A stretch of 64,000 bases of DNA from the NCBI GenBank assembly GCA_028023455.1, contig JAQFVV010000032.1, positions 2,482,001-2,546,000 on the forward strand. The letters are read 5' to 3'. Every line of letters begins with the position of its first letter. Position 1 is the stretch's first letter. Both the position numbers and the translations under genes were made by a program. Positions 33,390 through 44,539 of the stretch are shown here, piece after piece. The stretch is from Epiperipatus broadwayi (lineage: Eukaryota > Onychophora > Udeonychophora > Euonychophora > Peripatidae). The notes below the pieces were generated by a model that saw only the letters and a list, made by a program, of their open reading frames with translations, was not told the origin of the DNA and did not search any database.

Positions 33390-35899
33390 TGAAACAGTAA
33401 GATTGTATTCGAATCTTAAGTTTCACCTTTTTCTGTAGTCTCTCACTGACCGGTCTATCCCGCCCAAATTTAAACTTTTTGGTATCGAATTGTGTGTGTA
33501 GCAATATTAAAAATATATAAATATATGTAGAATTCAGCATAAACACGCACACATTTCGATCTCAAATTGAACGCAATAAATAGGGATAAAATAGTATAAT
33601 TTAGATTTCTTTTAGTTATATAATTTTGTATAATTCTAATCATTTATTTTGCATTATAAAGTTCGTATTTATTGCTGTGTTTAAATTTCGTTTAATAATA
33701 ATTCTAAAAAAATCTGATGTAATATTTAATTAAAAGTTAAAATAATCTTATGTTCCCTTTTTGTCTTTGAAATTTAAAAGCATTGGTCAGTGATAGATAA
33801 TAGATTAATTAAAGAAAAATTCCCCAAAATATAATTAGTAAATGTAAAATGTAAACAATAGAACAGCAGCTTTCTTTAATTAAAAACCAACAAAATGCGT
33901 TGATTATCCTCAGGGCAGATTAAGTAGAACCTAAAATATCTTAACAAAAAAATGTGAGAGATCAAGATAAGAAAAGAGGCCATCTTAGACTTGCTGGAGA
34001 TATTCACTTAAACTTTAGCTTTGCTCTCGATCACTGAGAGTCTCCAAAAATAATAAAAATAATTTGTTCCTGCCAAGGTATGACCGAGTAAAGCACCTAG
34101 ATTACTCTCCATCGGGAGATGGCCCAATGGATGTCGAACTTTCCATTGCCCATCATAAATTCACCATGAAGATCTGCTGCCTGAAATGAATGAGAAAGCT
34201 GCTGCTGCCGTGAAATTAAATGAAATATCTAAATACAAGAAAGACTTGCCACTCGTGAACTTTTTGCTGCTAAACTAATGGAATCAGAAAACTTCTTATA
34301 AAACAGGTACCTGTCTGTGTTCAAACTCTAGAGTACTCTAATAACATGCTATAGCTATTCTTCATATTACTTATCTAAATTATAAAATGTAAAAACTATC
34401 ATTTGTATAACTAAAATTGAATAATTAATTTAATATGTAAATTTCTCTAATAATCTAGCTTACCTCACTCTATCTTTCTTGGGTGCGTATTTCTCAAACC
34501 TACATTCTATCTATAGTTATTATTTAATTATTGCATGCTCATAATTGTCTCAATTATCAAAGTTTAAATCTATGATCGCTTGGAACAATGAATGCGTGTC
34601 AAATTTTCATTAATATTTGCTTTCATAACTAACTTAACTTTCATATAAATCGACATGCATTCAATGCATCATTTATTATAATGCAGGGGTCTACTACTTC
34701 GCAAACGGCTGACGTATTAGTTATAATAATTCCCAATTTATATATGTTTTGTATTTATTAAATCTTCATGAATAATTCCAGAAAATTACATTTCTTTGAG
34801 AGTCGCCAACGTTCTTTAGTAAATGTTGATAATGTAGGGCCGAGTCAGAAATCTACTTAAATCTCATCATAATCGTTTATACAGTATACATGTGTTACGT
34901 TTTAGAGACGCGATGACCCATTCTGCCGTGAAATTTCCGGATTCTTCAGGGTTGAAATTAACCCCAGTCGTCCTATACAAGCGGGCATAATGGGTGCTCC
35001 CGTAGGACTTGACCTGTCATGCAGCCAGCCGGCAAATTGCGACACGTACCGCTTGTCCCTGGTTATGCTTATGTGACACCTTATTTCATCGGGTCGAGGC
35101 AGAGACCAGCCCGTCATTCTTATAAACCCATTTGCGGCATTGCAGTTTCAATATACTGCCATTCCATATCGCCTTTCTAAAGCGTACATGTGTTCCTTCA
35201 CTTAATTTTATTATTCTATATATCACTCCGCCTCTGCATTATCTTCATAAATCACTCTCAAATAAATGTTTGCCCTTAGTTATAAATAAATATTTTAATT
35301 AAAAAAATCTATGACTGCCATTACTCTTATAACCCATACTTTAGACTCTTGCATTGCAAAGGTATAAATCTATCCAGGCATGCATTAGAAATACTTACTC
35401 GAGAATTTTAGGTAGCTAGATTACGCCCTCAAATAAATGAATTCCTTTTGTAAACAAATAAATAAATGTATTCTTTAAAATATAATCATGTCGCAAATCC
35501 CGCTACTGAAGCTTTTAATCCATAAATATTGTTAGTAAATGATCTTATTAAAATGTGTTAATAAATAATTTTAAACTATACGTCTGCAGTTACGTTTCAC
35601 TTATTCGATAACATTTCCTCGATTATGTAAATATGAATGTTAAATTAATATTAAGTTTGATTATTGGCTAACTCGAGAATAAAATCATGAGTCTCTTGCA
35701 TATCCCTGAACCCCGTGCCTAAGGAAATCTTTACTAATGTCGCATCAGATGCGTTGTTTCGTGGAGTGTATTGTGGAACCGATAAACTATGTTCGAACTC
35801 AGTACCACGGGTGGCTTCGCTACTCGATGGTGCTGCTGTTCTGTATGGTGGTCGAATTCTGCACTATGTTTACGAGTCACACGTTTTCTGACCGTTACA
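33390..35899 (+). repeat. 3' LTR (2510 bp)
   Basis: Direct repeat of 29007-31500 with the same TG and CA ends. The close similarity of two such long repeats implies a recent insertion. The 71-codon minus frame recurs here at 34902-35117. Confidence 0.9.
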
Positions 35900-36221
35900 A
35901 TATATATTAATTTATGTCCAAAAAATACTAATTTAAAATGAAGTAAATATAGGAAATACCAAATACTTCATAAGTTATATAACTAAACTTGTATAATTTT
36001 AAAATATACAAATAGTTCCTTCATTACTGCTGAAATGTGTAACTAATGCATGTATATTTTTTCATAAAAGGAATTTTTCTAATTATATTTATATATTGGA
36101 CTATTTCCATCATCTAATATGAGTATTAAATGTCTGTAGAAAAAATTAACTTTATTTAAATATCCCAAATCCATACGACTGTTAGTAATACCACATCAAA
36201 CAGGTTAGTATACGCACAACA

Positions 36222-36254
36222 TTTCGAGAGGTATTATTCTCTCCTCTTCTTCAG
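36222..36254 (-). ncRNA. Hammerhead-variant-like hairpin (left arm)
   Basis: On the minus strand CTGAAGA (36254-36248) is followed by AGAGG, an 11-base loop and CCTCT, then C and GAAA (36225-36222). The CTGANGA and GAAA strings flanking stem II are the conserved core of hammerhead ribozymes. Hammerhead variants with a greatly reduced stem III are known to accompany Penelope-like elements. One unpaired C before GAAA and only a short possible stem I (CAC with GTG) leave activity uncertain. Confidence 0.45.
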
Positions 36255-36274
36255 GTGTTGCTGGCCTAAGCAGT

Positions 36275-36361
36275 GACAGTACTAGCATGGGAATTGAACT
36301 TGGACCTTTAGATTCTTGAATACTGAATTTTAAGGTAGCACTCTAACCGAGCCCTACTGTC
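36275..36361 (-). other. tRNA-like segment (left arm)
   Basis: Eighty-seven bases with a perfect 7-bp acceptor-like stem (GACAGTA at one end, TACTGTC at the other), a shortened A box (GGGCTCGGTTAGAG) and a B-box-like AAGTTCAATTCCC. The right arm carries the homologous segment with a covarying stem pair. The A-box region has lost a few bases. It looks like a tRNA-derived head of the SINE type, not a functional tRNA. Confidence 0.6.
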
Positions 36362-36371
36362 AAAGTCAACA

Positions 36372-36919
36372 GTGAGTAGAAATTTCATATACTTATCTAT
36401 TTTTAATTCTAAAAATTCATCTTGCCAAAATTTATCAAGATTTCTTCTTAAAATTCTTAGTCATTTGGTATACAAGACCCAGCCCTTTGTCAGAGATTCT
36501 AGACACTTTGTAGAATTAATTAAGAACATGAAAATTGAAAAAATTGACTTTCTATTAAGCTTTGATGTGGAAAGTTTATTCACAAATATATTATCTGAAG
36601 AAGCATCGTCTATTGTAAGGAAAAGATTAAATGATGATAATAGCTTACAAACCAGAACAACTCTTTTGATAGTATAATGAAACTATTAATATTCTACATA
36701 AAAACAATCTACTTTCAATATAATACAGAAATCTTCCAACAAAATCAAAGAATGGCTATGGGTTCACCATTGTCATCTCTGATTAGCAATATTTATAGGG
36801 AAGAACTTAAAACCACAACCATAAAAACTACTCCATATCCATCTAAAGTTTGGCATTACTATGTGGATGATACATTTGTTGTATGGTCACATGGTGAAGC
36901 ACTATTACAAACTTACTGA
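36372..36919 (+). pseudogene. Penelope-like reverse transcriptase, partial
   Basis: Two plus-strand frames (36372-36677 and 36677-36919, joined by a frameshift) encode RT fingers and palm. They include KTQPFVRDSRHFVELI, then LLSFDVESLFTNI with the first catalytic aspartate, RMAMGSPLSSLISNIY, and HYYVDDTFVVW with the YxDD motif. A LAFLDVRVTRL block follows after a stop at about 36980. This order and wording are typical of Penelope-like RTs, which are related to telomerase RT. The N-terminal part is absent because the sequence begins directly at the left arm. Confidence 0.85.
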
Positions 36920-37383
36920 AAACATATCAACAAGATAGCCCCTTCAATTAAATTCACAATAGAATCAGAACAAAAATTGGCATTCTTAGATGTTCGTGTG
37001 ACAAGACTCCCTCCTCATGTCAAAATCAAAACTACAGTTTACTGAAAACCTACACATACAGAAAATACTTAGCCTATACATCCAATCAAACCAGAAACAT
37101 AAAATATGGAGTTATACTATCATTATGGAACAGTTTGTTCAAAAACCAATGATCTGAAAAAAGAAAAGATTCATATAGAACAAACTCTTATGAAAAATAG
37201 TTATCCGTCACTGCTATTAAGAAAATCTTAAATAGACAACAAAAAGAACTATCAAAAGAAAAAAACAATTATTGGTTCTGTAATGTACCCATACATACCA
37301 AAATTGCAGACAAATTAAGAAAAATCTGCAATTAGTATAACATCAGAACAGCCTTCCAGAGCCTTACTACACTACAAGGAATT

Positions 37384-37743
37384 CTAACATCTATAAAGCC
37401 TAAACTTGAAATGCTGAAAAGAAAAAGATGCATCTATGATGAAATACCATCTGAATGTGGAAAAACATATATTAGTGAGACCAGTCATCCCATTCAAAAG
37501 CACTTGCAAGAATACAAACTTGATGATTAGAGAGAGAAAACATATGGGTCTAAGATAGCACCCCATGCATGTACCAATGAACATATGTTCAATTGGGAAA
37601 ACACAATAATATTGGATAGAGAAGAAAAGGTACAAAGAAAGAAATTTAAAAAAGCTGCTCATATGACAATGACAAATAATCCCATAAGTCAACCTAGTGT
37701 GATTACAAAATATATGGAAATCACTAATCAACTTTGCTTTTAA
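37384..37743 (+). pseudogene. Penelope-like GIY-YIG endonuclease region, degraded
   Basis: Plus-strand frame with YDEIPSECGKTYISETSHP, corresponding to the GIY-YIG core with its CxC-like and Y-I-E-T positions, followed by HLQEYKLDD. After an in-frame stop near 37527 it continues HACTNEHMFNWENT, REEKVQRKKFKKAAH and NNPISQPS. These are the usual C-terminal features of Penelope-type elements. The second Gly of the motif is replaced and the frame is interrupted, so it is inactive. Confidence 0.75.
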
Positions 37744-37819
37744 AAAGAAAAAGTGGAGAAATCAGGAAGAACCTCACAGATAATTACTGTATACGAAATT
37801 TCTGCTGAATGTTACCTTT

Positions 37820-37910
37820 GGCAGGATGGCTCAGTTGGTTAGAGTGTTATCTTAAAATTCAATACCCACGAATGGAAGGGTCCAGATCAGATTCCCATGC
37901 TAATACTGCC
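37820..37910 (+). other. tRNA-like segment (right arm)
   Basis: Ninety-one bases bounded by GGCAG and CTGCC, with a good A box (TGGCTCAGTTGG at 37827-37838) followed by TTAGAG and a weaker B box near 37885-37895. It is homologous to 36275-36361. The acceptor-like pair is G-C here where it is A-T there. Confidence 0.6.
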
Positions 37911-37930
37911 ACTGATCAGGCCAGCAACAC

Positions 37931-37963
37931 CTGAAAAAGTGGGGAGAATAATACCTCTTGAAA
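37931..37963 (+). ncRNA. Hammerhead-variant-like hairpin (right arm, decayed)
   Basis: CTGAAAA, GTGGGG...CCTCTT and GAAA (37960-37963) correspond position by position to the left-arm motif. The core A replaces G in CTGAAGA, which would be expected to disable a hammerhead. Confidence 0.35.
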
Positions 37964-38240
37964 CCTTATGCATATACTAACCTATTCAATGTACTATTAC
38001 TAACAGTTGAATATATTTGGAATATTTAAATAAAGTTAAAGTTTTCTAAAGACATTCAATATTCATATTAGATGATGGAAATAGTCCAATATATAAATAC
38101 AACTAAAACACCATCATCACAAATCTTCAGGAGAGCTTTTCTAAGTTTAGCTAAATATTACAAGTAATTTTATTATATTAAACTTTTTTTAGAACTAATA
38201 TGATTGTGATGAGAATTTATCTTTTAAAAATAAGACTTAC

Positions 38241-38329
38241 ATTTCAGGTTGTTTAATGCCTCTATCTAAAGCATAATCTCTATAAGCTTTACATGCCATA
38301 ATAATGCTCTCAGTGCCACCTGTTGTCAT
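38241..38329 (-). CDS. SGPL1: Sphingosine-1-phosphate lyase, exon iv of the window
   Basis: An 89-bp exon (29 codons plus two bases) with a TTTCCACAG acceptor and an AAT|GTAAGTC donor. It encodes [19 protein letters not shown] followed by [24 protein letters not shown] is a signature of S1P lyases and forms part of the PLP phosphate-binding pocket in the fold. It joins the previous exon after DSCGT and the next through a split codon. The acceptor and donor here are the best-matching of the set. Confidence 0.94.
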
Positions 38330-41300
38330 CTGTGGAAATAAAAAAATAATAGAAAAATATTTAAATACATGATTCTCTAAGATTTTTTTTTTCTTTTTGT
38401 ATATAACTTTATAAAATATAATAATAGAAAATATTAATAATAAAATTTAAAAGATGATATTTTTCTTGTATCATTATATGCAAATACTATAAGTAACAAG
38501 AAGTACATGCTGTTAATAAAAAGATGCTTAATGTGTAATTCTAAAATTGTAATGTTAATTTAATAGTTTTTTTTTTCATTCATTTAAGTATTTTTATTTT
38601 ATATAATACTTTTTTCATATTTTTTCAATTTTTGTATGCCTTTTTTGTTTTTTTAATAAGTAGTAGCATAATATAAAAAAAGGGAGAAGGGGATGAAAAC
38701 TACTACTATAATATTTAAAAGATTTCATTAAAGTTTATAATGTGCCCTAAATGATTTAATAATCAGACAGATCCATATCTTTACCATACAAATTACAAAA
38801 AAAAAACAAAAGTACATTTTTACTGAAGAAATAGATTAAATTAAATTGGTTAAAAAAATAATAATTGAGCCAAAACACCTCTGAGAATTTACACAATTAA
38901 AACATAGATAGCGGGAAAATATTTTCACTCATGATAATATTCAACATGGTTTCTATGATGATCAATAAGATCAATAAGTACATTAAAGATATAATAAATT
39001 TATGAACATTATTTCATACATAAAGATTTCTTGGACCATACAAAAAACGAAAAAAAAAAACAACCTAAGAAATTCACTTACAATAAATAGGTCTAGGAAT
39101 TATTTGTCTTTCTCCATACTTAGAATTGCATCCTTTAAAAAGTCTTGATTGTTAGTACTTGATTATTACAGACTGTACAAAGTAACTATAGCTGCATATT
39201 TCCTTCAATGAATATGTCCTTACATAAATGTACCATGCATTAAGAATGAAACTTTTTCCATACAAGTTTTCTCAATGATTAATAAGGAACTGACTGACAT
39301 TTTTAATGATTCCATATGATATTCTGATTATTCTTTACTAATGTTATAATCTAAAATAAATTGATGGCTGTTAGGATCCTAAGGTATAGTAATAAATATA
39401 CAAAAATATGTATATATGGATATGGTCAAACTTTGACATCCATTCATCCAGTGCTTTTGTTACTAGGTTATTAGATATAAAACAGTGGAAACAACTGGAC
39501 TGTTTTCCTCCCAAAATAAAGAATAGAAAAGAACCTAACTAATGTAACAATACATGTTTTGGTTTAAACAATTAGATGTTGAAATCAGAACTCAATTATT
39601 TTATCTCTGTGTTAATGAAGAGAGGGAGGGAAGAGGTAACATTTTATCTTACAATAAGTTTCAGAAGCAGCCTTAAAAAATGCATGTGCACATCCTATAG
39701 TTGCAACAGATTCACATCACTATTTAGTAATGACAGATCAGAAACTGAATATTAAAAATATGAAAAGTCCTGAGACAGTTAAAAAAAATGATAATATTTA
39801 AAAAAAATTTTCAAATTTATTAGGGGAAAAAAAGTAGAAATAATAGTAAAATAAGAATCACGTAAATTCAAATAAAAAAAAACAAATATTTAAATAAAAT
39901 TTAAAGGAATCTGCAGCACAGACAGAGAGGGAAGAACAATGAAGTTTGGGGCCAATAATGAAATAATATCAAAAATATGGAAAAATAGAAATTCTAAAGA
40001 AGAAAAAAAATATATAATAAAAAATTAATAGTAAATTCATACATATAACAGACAAATGAAAAAATATGATTAAAAATGAGTGCAACGAGATGTGAATAAT
40101 TTATTTACATTTATAAGATGAATGATTAAAATAGTTGTATAATCAGTTAGCAGCTCAGAAGTTTGTGATATTTAAACATTTAAAAAGGTTGAAATGATCT
40201 AAATGAAAGATTTTATTTTAAATTTTCCTTAGCTGGGAATTGACAAAGAATTTAATTTTTAGATGAGTAAAAAACAGGCATAAATAAGAAACCAAAGAAT
40301 GATAAATTATTAATAGAAAAGTAACCAAATTGTAAGATATGAAGAGAATATATTAGATATTCATATACTGCAAAGAATAAATCTTTATAAGTATTAATAA
40401 AAAAAAAACTGAAACTGATGAAATAACTTACAAATTTTCATGAAGGAAGATTGCAAAGGTATAGCCGAGATGAATACTGGTAAAAGGCAGAATATAAATA
40501 TAATTCTTAGAAACTACAGAAAAAAATGGTTTGACAGAATTAATTGATGTTTATAATTTAATATTTTTCAATAATTTTCTTTCAACAGTTATGATTTAGA
40601 GAAACCATCTAAAGTAGAGAAATGTTACTAAGAATATAGAATAAAACAGGTTACACATAATGATGGTTGAAGAGTAGTTTGAATTTAGAAGGAATAGAAA
40701 TATAAAAAATGCAGAACTACTGCTGAAAGATACATAAAAAATCCAATAACACTTGTAAAGGAATATGCTAGAGTAAACTAATGATTTTGTGAATATTTTG
40801 AAGAAATATAGTTTGGACAAAGAAATGCTGACATGAATCAACACACATTGGTAGCATTAAATAAATAGTCTTCTTGCATAAGAGATAGATTGAAGACAGA
40901 AATATTGTATATTTTGAACATTTACTCATAAGAATTTAGCATACTAAATAAGATTATTGCTATTTTGCAGAGGAAAGATTTAATATTAAGAATAAAAAAG
41001 TTCACTATATCAGTTTTATTGATATAGGTAAACCCCAACAAATACTGGAAAAATTTTTTTTTAAGATAATATTAATAGAATTAAAAAGTTTAAAATGAAA
41101 GCAAATATCTAAGTGATTATAGATGAAGGTAATAAAATATAAAATATTTGGTAGAAAATAATAAAGCAAGTTAATGCTTTTAACAATTACATGTTTCTTT
41201 AAAAATCATGAGGAAAATATTAAGAGTTAGAAAAGTATAATGGATAAACAATTTTTAAAAGTAAGTGGATGTATTGCAGTCCATTAAAATTAATTTATTA

Positions 41301-42365
41301 AAGGGTTTTGTTTGTAATTTTATTTGAAGCACAAGGAATTTGACAACTAGAAAAAGAGAAAAGATTAAAAATGGTCAAAATGTAAATTTGGTGAAGAAAA
41401 TATCAAATAGAGTTAGCAATGCTTAAGTGCTGAAAAGAGTAAATGAAAAAATGATGTTTATGAAATAAATGGATTGCACATACATATAGAAGTAGAAGAA
41501 TTATAAAATATTTGTTAGAAAGATCTCTGGATGGCAAAAAAAAAGTTTATCGATGATTTAGAAAATAGTATAGTTACAGGTTTTTGAAAAGTAGAACAAA
41601 AAACAAAAAGGCAGGAAGAATGTCATTGAATTGTTGCACAGAATTTACCTTCGAAGATAATAATTAGGATGACTAACAATTTAATAATTTCACTATTGTA
41701 TGTGTCAAAACAAATTATTTATTTATAAAATTATTATCTAGAATATTATTTTTATTAATTATGATTTTAAGAGAATATTTTCTTGGTTTTTTTCATAACA
41801 ATTATAACACATAGAACAGTATACGGTGAAATAAAAATAATAGTAACAATAATTTAAAGTTATTAGTGGGCACACTAATAACTTTATAACACTAATATGC
41901 AACAAATTATTTTGCACTTAATCTTGAGCAAAAATTAACAAAATTATTTAGTTGGTCCCTCAAAAAGGATTTTCTTCTTCAGATACTATCTATAAGTCAT
42001 TTTGCACAAAAAAATATAAATTGCGTTTTAAATAAAATGCTTAATTTTGAATAACCTTTAGGAAAAATTCCCTCATTTTTTTTAGCAATTAAATATGGTT
42101 ATGCATCATAATTACAATTTAACAAATTTTGCAGAAAGTTAATATTTCAAATTTTCAATTGGTATCTAATTTTTTTCCTTTCTAAATAAAAAAATACTAT
42201 AAAACTTGAACATTTAAATAGCTAACAATCACAATTTTTTTTTATTTATGATCAATAAAAATAATCTAAATACTGTATATATTTTAAATTTAAAACAAAA
42301 AAATTAAAAAAATGTATTTTGTTAAAAATAAATTATGTTATAAAATTTTAATAAAGTTATATTAC
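38330..42365. other. Intron sequence, nothing recognised
   Basis: AT-rich, with purine-rich plus-strand stretches at 39600-41700. I looked for decayed LINE or gypsy frames on both strands and found no motif string that held. Open frame 40596-40844 (minus) is low-complexity Ser, Phe and Leu and is not credible. Confidence 0.5.
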
Positions 42366-42494
42366 TGTTCCACATGAATCCGAACCACCATTGAACATAT
42401 TGCAACACATGGATACAACTTCTGCTTCCATTTTACGAATAGATGCAAATACATCAGGATGTAAAGGGTTAGACCAAAGGCAAATACCATAAAC
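42366..42494 (-). CDS. SGPL1: Sphingosine-1-phosphate lyase, exon iii of the window
   Basis: A 129-bp, 43-codon exon with a CTTTAG acceptor and an ACA|GTAATA donor, phase 0. It encodes [20 protein letters not shown], then [10 protein letters not shown], then [10 protein letters not shown]. The WSNPLHPD-F and FNGG-DSCG motifs are conserved in animal S1P lyases and lead into GGTES in the next exon. The segment belongs to the N-terminal part of the PLP fold on the cytosolic side. Confidence 0.94.
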
Positions 42495-42879
42495 CTAAAG
42501 CAAGAACATTAAAACGCAAATGAATAAATAAAAAAAAAACATAAAAAATGCAACAATATCTAACCAAACAACTTTCTACTATTATTCCTTCAGAAATTAA
42601 CTGCAAGATTTGTATGAATTTCAAAAATCTAGTGTTAGCAACAAAATTCCTCTTTATGTATGAACTACAATGCTTTAGCGAAAACAAAACATTAAAGGAC
42701 TTCAAATTGAATAATATTGCACATATCAGTCTTTATTAATTTGTTAACTCTAAGGTTTTCAACCTTTCTTTTCCTTATTCAGTTTGAGTTCTGCAGGCAG
42801 CTTTTAAAAAAAATTTTTGCTCAGCATTTTTAATTTCAAATTATCTTTTAACTTACTGGAATGTATTCTATAAAGTTTT

Positions 42880-42896
42880 ATAATTTATCACAGGTA
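42880..42896. repeat. Left 17-bp target-site duplication of the outer LINE
   Basis: ATAATTTATCACAGGTA occurs here and at 50570-50586, directly flanking the outer LINE. The length is typical for target-primed reverse transcription. Confidence 0.85.
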
Positions 42897-43329
42897 GAGA
42901 CGACACATGCGTATCTTACTGGTATGTTTTGTTAAAAATCTCTCTTAAAATTGAATGAAAATTTGATAATTTATTAGAAAATACCGACTGGTAAAAAAGA
43001 CAAGAGCGTAAATGAAGAAAAAATAAATAAGTAAACAAAAAATCAAAAGAAGAGAAAAAATGTGATTTTGATAAACTGAAAAAAATTTTTAGTGACAAAA
43101 TAGCTAATACGATAAGGCTTCAAAATGAAATTCCAATATCGTTAGCGAGCCTAATAAAACAAAGAGTAATACTGAATTGATTTGGTTTAATAAAGCGGAC
43201 AAAGAGGTGATATATAAAGAAAAAAAAACATAAATTAAGTAGTGGAAAATTAGTTAATGGTTGTGTAGAGCAGGCTAATTTGTCAAAGAATTATGAAAGA
43301 AATGAGAATGTTGAGTTTAAATATAGTTC

Positions 43330-44195
43330 TTAAGTAAAAGATAATGTTGAGTGGGAGATTTTTTCTAAACGTAAGAAAAGAAAAACAAACTATAGTAAAA
43401 ATTCTAAAAAGAATGAGAATATAATGTCTAATTTTTCAAGTAACAAAAAAAAAAATGATGAAAAATTTATAAGTTTTAATCAAATAAATAAAGAAGGTAA
43501 ACAATCTGACAATAATATTATTCCAATGGAGTTTACAAATTTGCAAAATATACGCAAGCCAGTTCAAAGACCTTTGTTAAAATGAATTCTTATTGGAAAT
43601 TTTTTTTTAATAGTTGCATGACTCCTAACACATCAATTTTTAGTTTAATTGTACAAATTAATGAAAAAAATGGGGAACATATTCTCGATAAATCGGAAAT
43701 AGGTGAATATTTAAAAATGTTTGCCTCACATAATATGATTGATTCAATCAAACATATGGCTTTCTTTCCCACTAGGGGTTTTGTTTCAATAGAATACATC
43801 AACTGTGATATTAGAGAATTAGCAGAAAGCCTAATAAAGAAGTGCAAGGTCATAAGATACATTATGTATCCAAGGAACCCAACTCTCTTGTATATAGTAG
43901 GATCTTGTTCACTCCAACAATGTTTAATGAAGATTTTTAAAAAAATCCAATTAATAACTATGCAGAAATAATCTCCATGGAAAGAGAAATGACTCCAGGT
44001 ATTCAATTTCAAATTCCCTCAAACACATGGAAAATACTGCTAAAATTAAAAAAAGGTGTATTAAGAAAACAATTGCCTCATAGGATTATAAAAGATCAAA
44101 TGCCTATTTCTGTTATCCTTAAAGGTCTGCCACTCTGTTTCAGATGTAACAGAGTAGCTCATATGGCAGCAATGTGTGAGGTTGGAAGCATTTGA
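43330..44195 (+). pseudogene. Outer LINE ORF1 (gag-like, CCHC knuckle)
   Basis: Plus-strand pieces in three frames. A lysine-rich N-terminus is at 43340-43560. A 129-codon segment at 43582-43971 includes INEKNGEHILDKSEIGEYLK and FFPTRGFVSIEYIN, an RRM-like region. A C-terminal piece at 43977-44195 ends in CFRCNRVAHMAAMC, a good CX2CX4HX4C zinc knuckle. It would bind element RNA in the ribonucleoprotein. Frameshifts near 43570 and 43900 inactivate it. A following acidic Asn-rich frame (44176-44559) may be its C-terminal tail. Confidence 0.7.
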
Positions 44196-44539
44196 TAGAA
44201 CAGGTTATATATGTAATACTGAGATTCCACTTGAGAGAGATGTGGAATATCAAAATCAATGCATGGATCAAGAAATAGTAATAAGTAAAGATAACTCTGA
44301 AATTTCAAAGCAGACCAATTATTCAAAAGACAAAGGAGATGAAATGTCTAACTTAGAAGATGATGATAAAATGAATCATAATAATAATAATGGTATCAAT
44401 CCCAACAATGGCACTGAAGTGATATTAAAAAAAAAAACTTTCAAAGAATTAAATCTACAAAATCAATATAATTTGATATTGTCTGATAATATAAGTGACA
44501 AGGGTAAGACAGAAAATCAACAAATTTTTGGTTTAATAA

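Larger units (their letters stand above)
29007..35899 (+). mobile_element. Non-autonomous Ty3/gypsy element with 2.5 kb LTRs
   Basis: Two nearly identical direct repeats (29007-31500 and 33390-35899), each beginning TG and ending CA, flank a 1.9 kb internal region. The internal part has a tRNA-Lys-like primer-binding site, a short gag-like frame, an integrase C-terminal domain and a polypurine tract, but no protease, RT, RNase H or integrase catalytic core. The LTRs are larger than the body, as in LARD-like derivatives. Flanks read ATAT on both sides (29003-29006, 35900-35903), compatible with a short target duplication, but the AT repeat context makes this weak. It is opposite to the lyase gene. 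Confidence 0.88.
36087..38098 (+). mobile_element. Penelope-like element between inverted terminal arms
   Basis: A 2.0 kb unit. The inverted arms (36087-36361 and 37820-38098) share the outer TTGGACTATTTCCATC / GATGGAAATAGTCCAA sequences. Between them lie a 5'-truncated RT and a GIY-YIG-like endonuclease region in the Penelope order, with stops and frameshifts. Each arm, from inside to outside, contains a tRNA-like segment, a hairpin flanked by hammerhead-like strings, and an AT-rich tail. Inverted or direct pseudo-LTRs are known for Penelope-like elements. It ends about 140 bp from the 38241-38329 exon. Confidence 0.85.

Noticed and set aside
29001-35905. 6-bp ATATAT flanks as a firm target duplication for the young LTR element.
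   Set aside because: The flanks are simple TA repeats, so a match of 4 to 6 bases carries little weight.
37820-37910. A functional tRNA gene.
   Set aside because: The A box is good but the T-stem is imperfect, extra bases precede the acceptor strand, and it sits in a transposon arm with an inverted homologue.
40596-40844. 82-codon minus-strand frame rich in Ser, Phe and Leu.
   Set aside because: Low-complexity translation of purine-rich repeats, without start-site or homology support.
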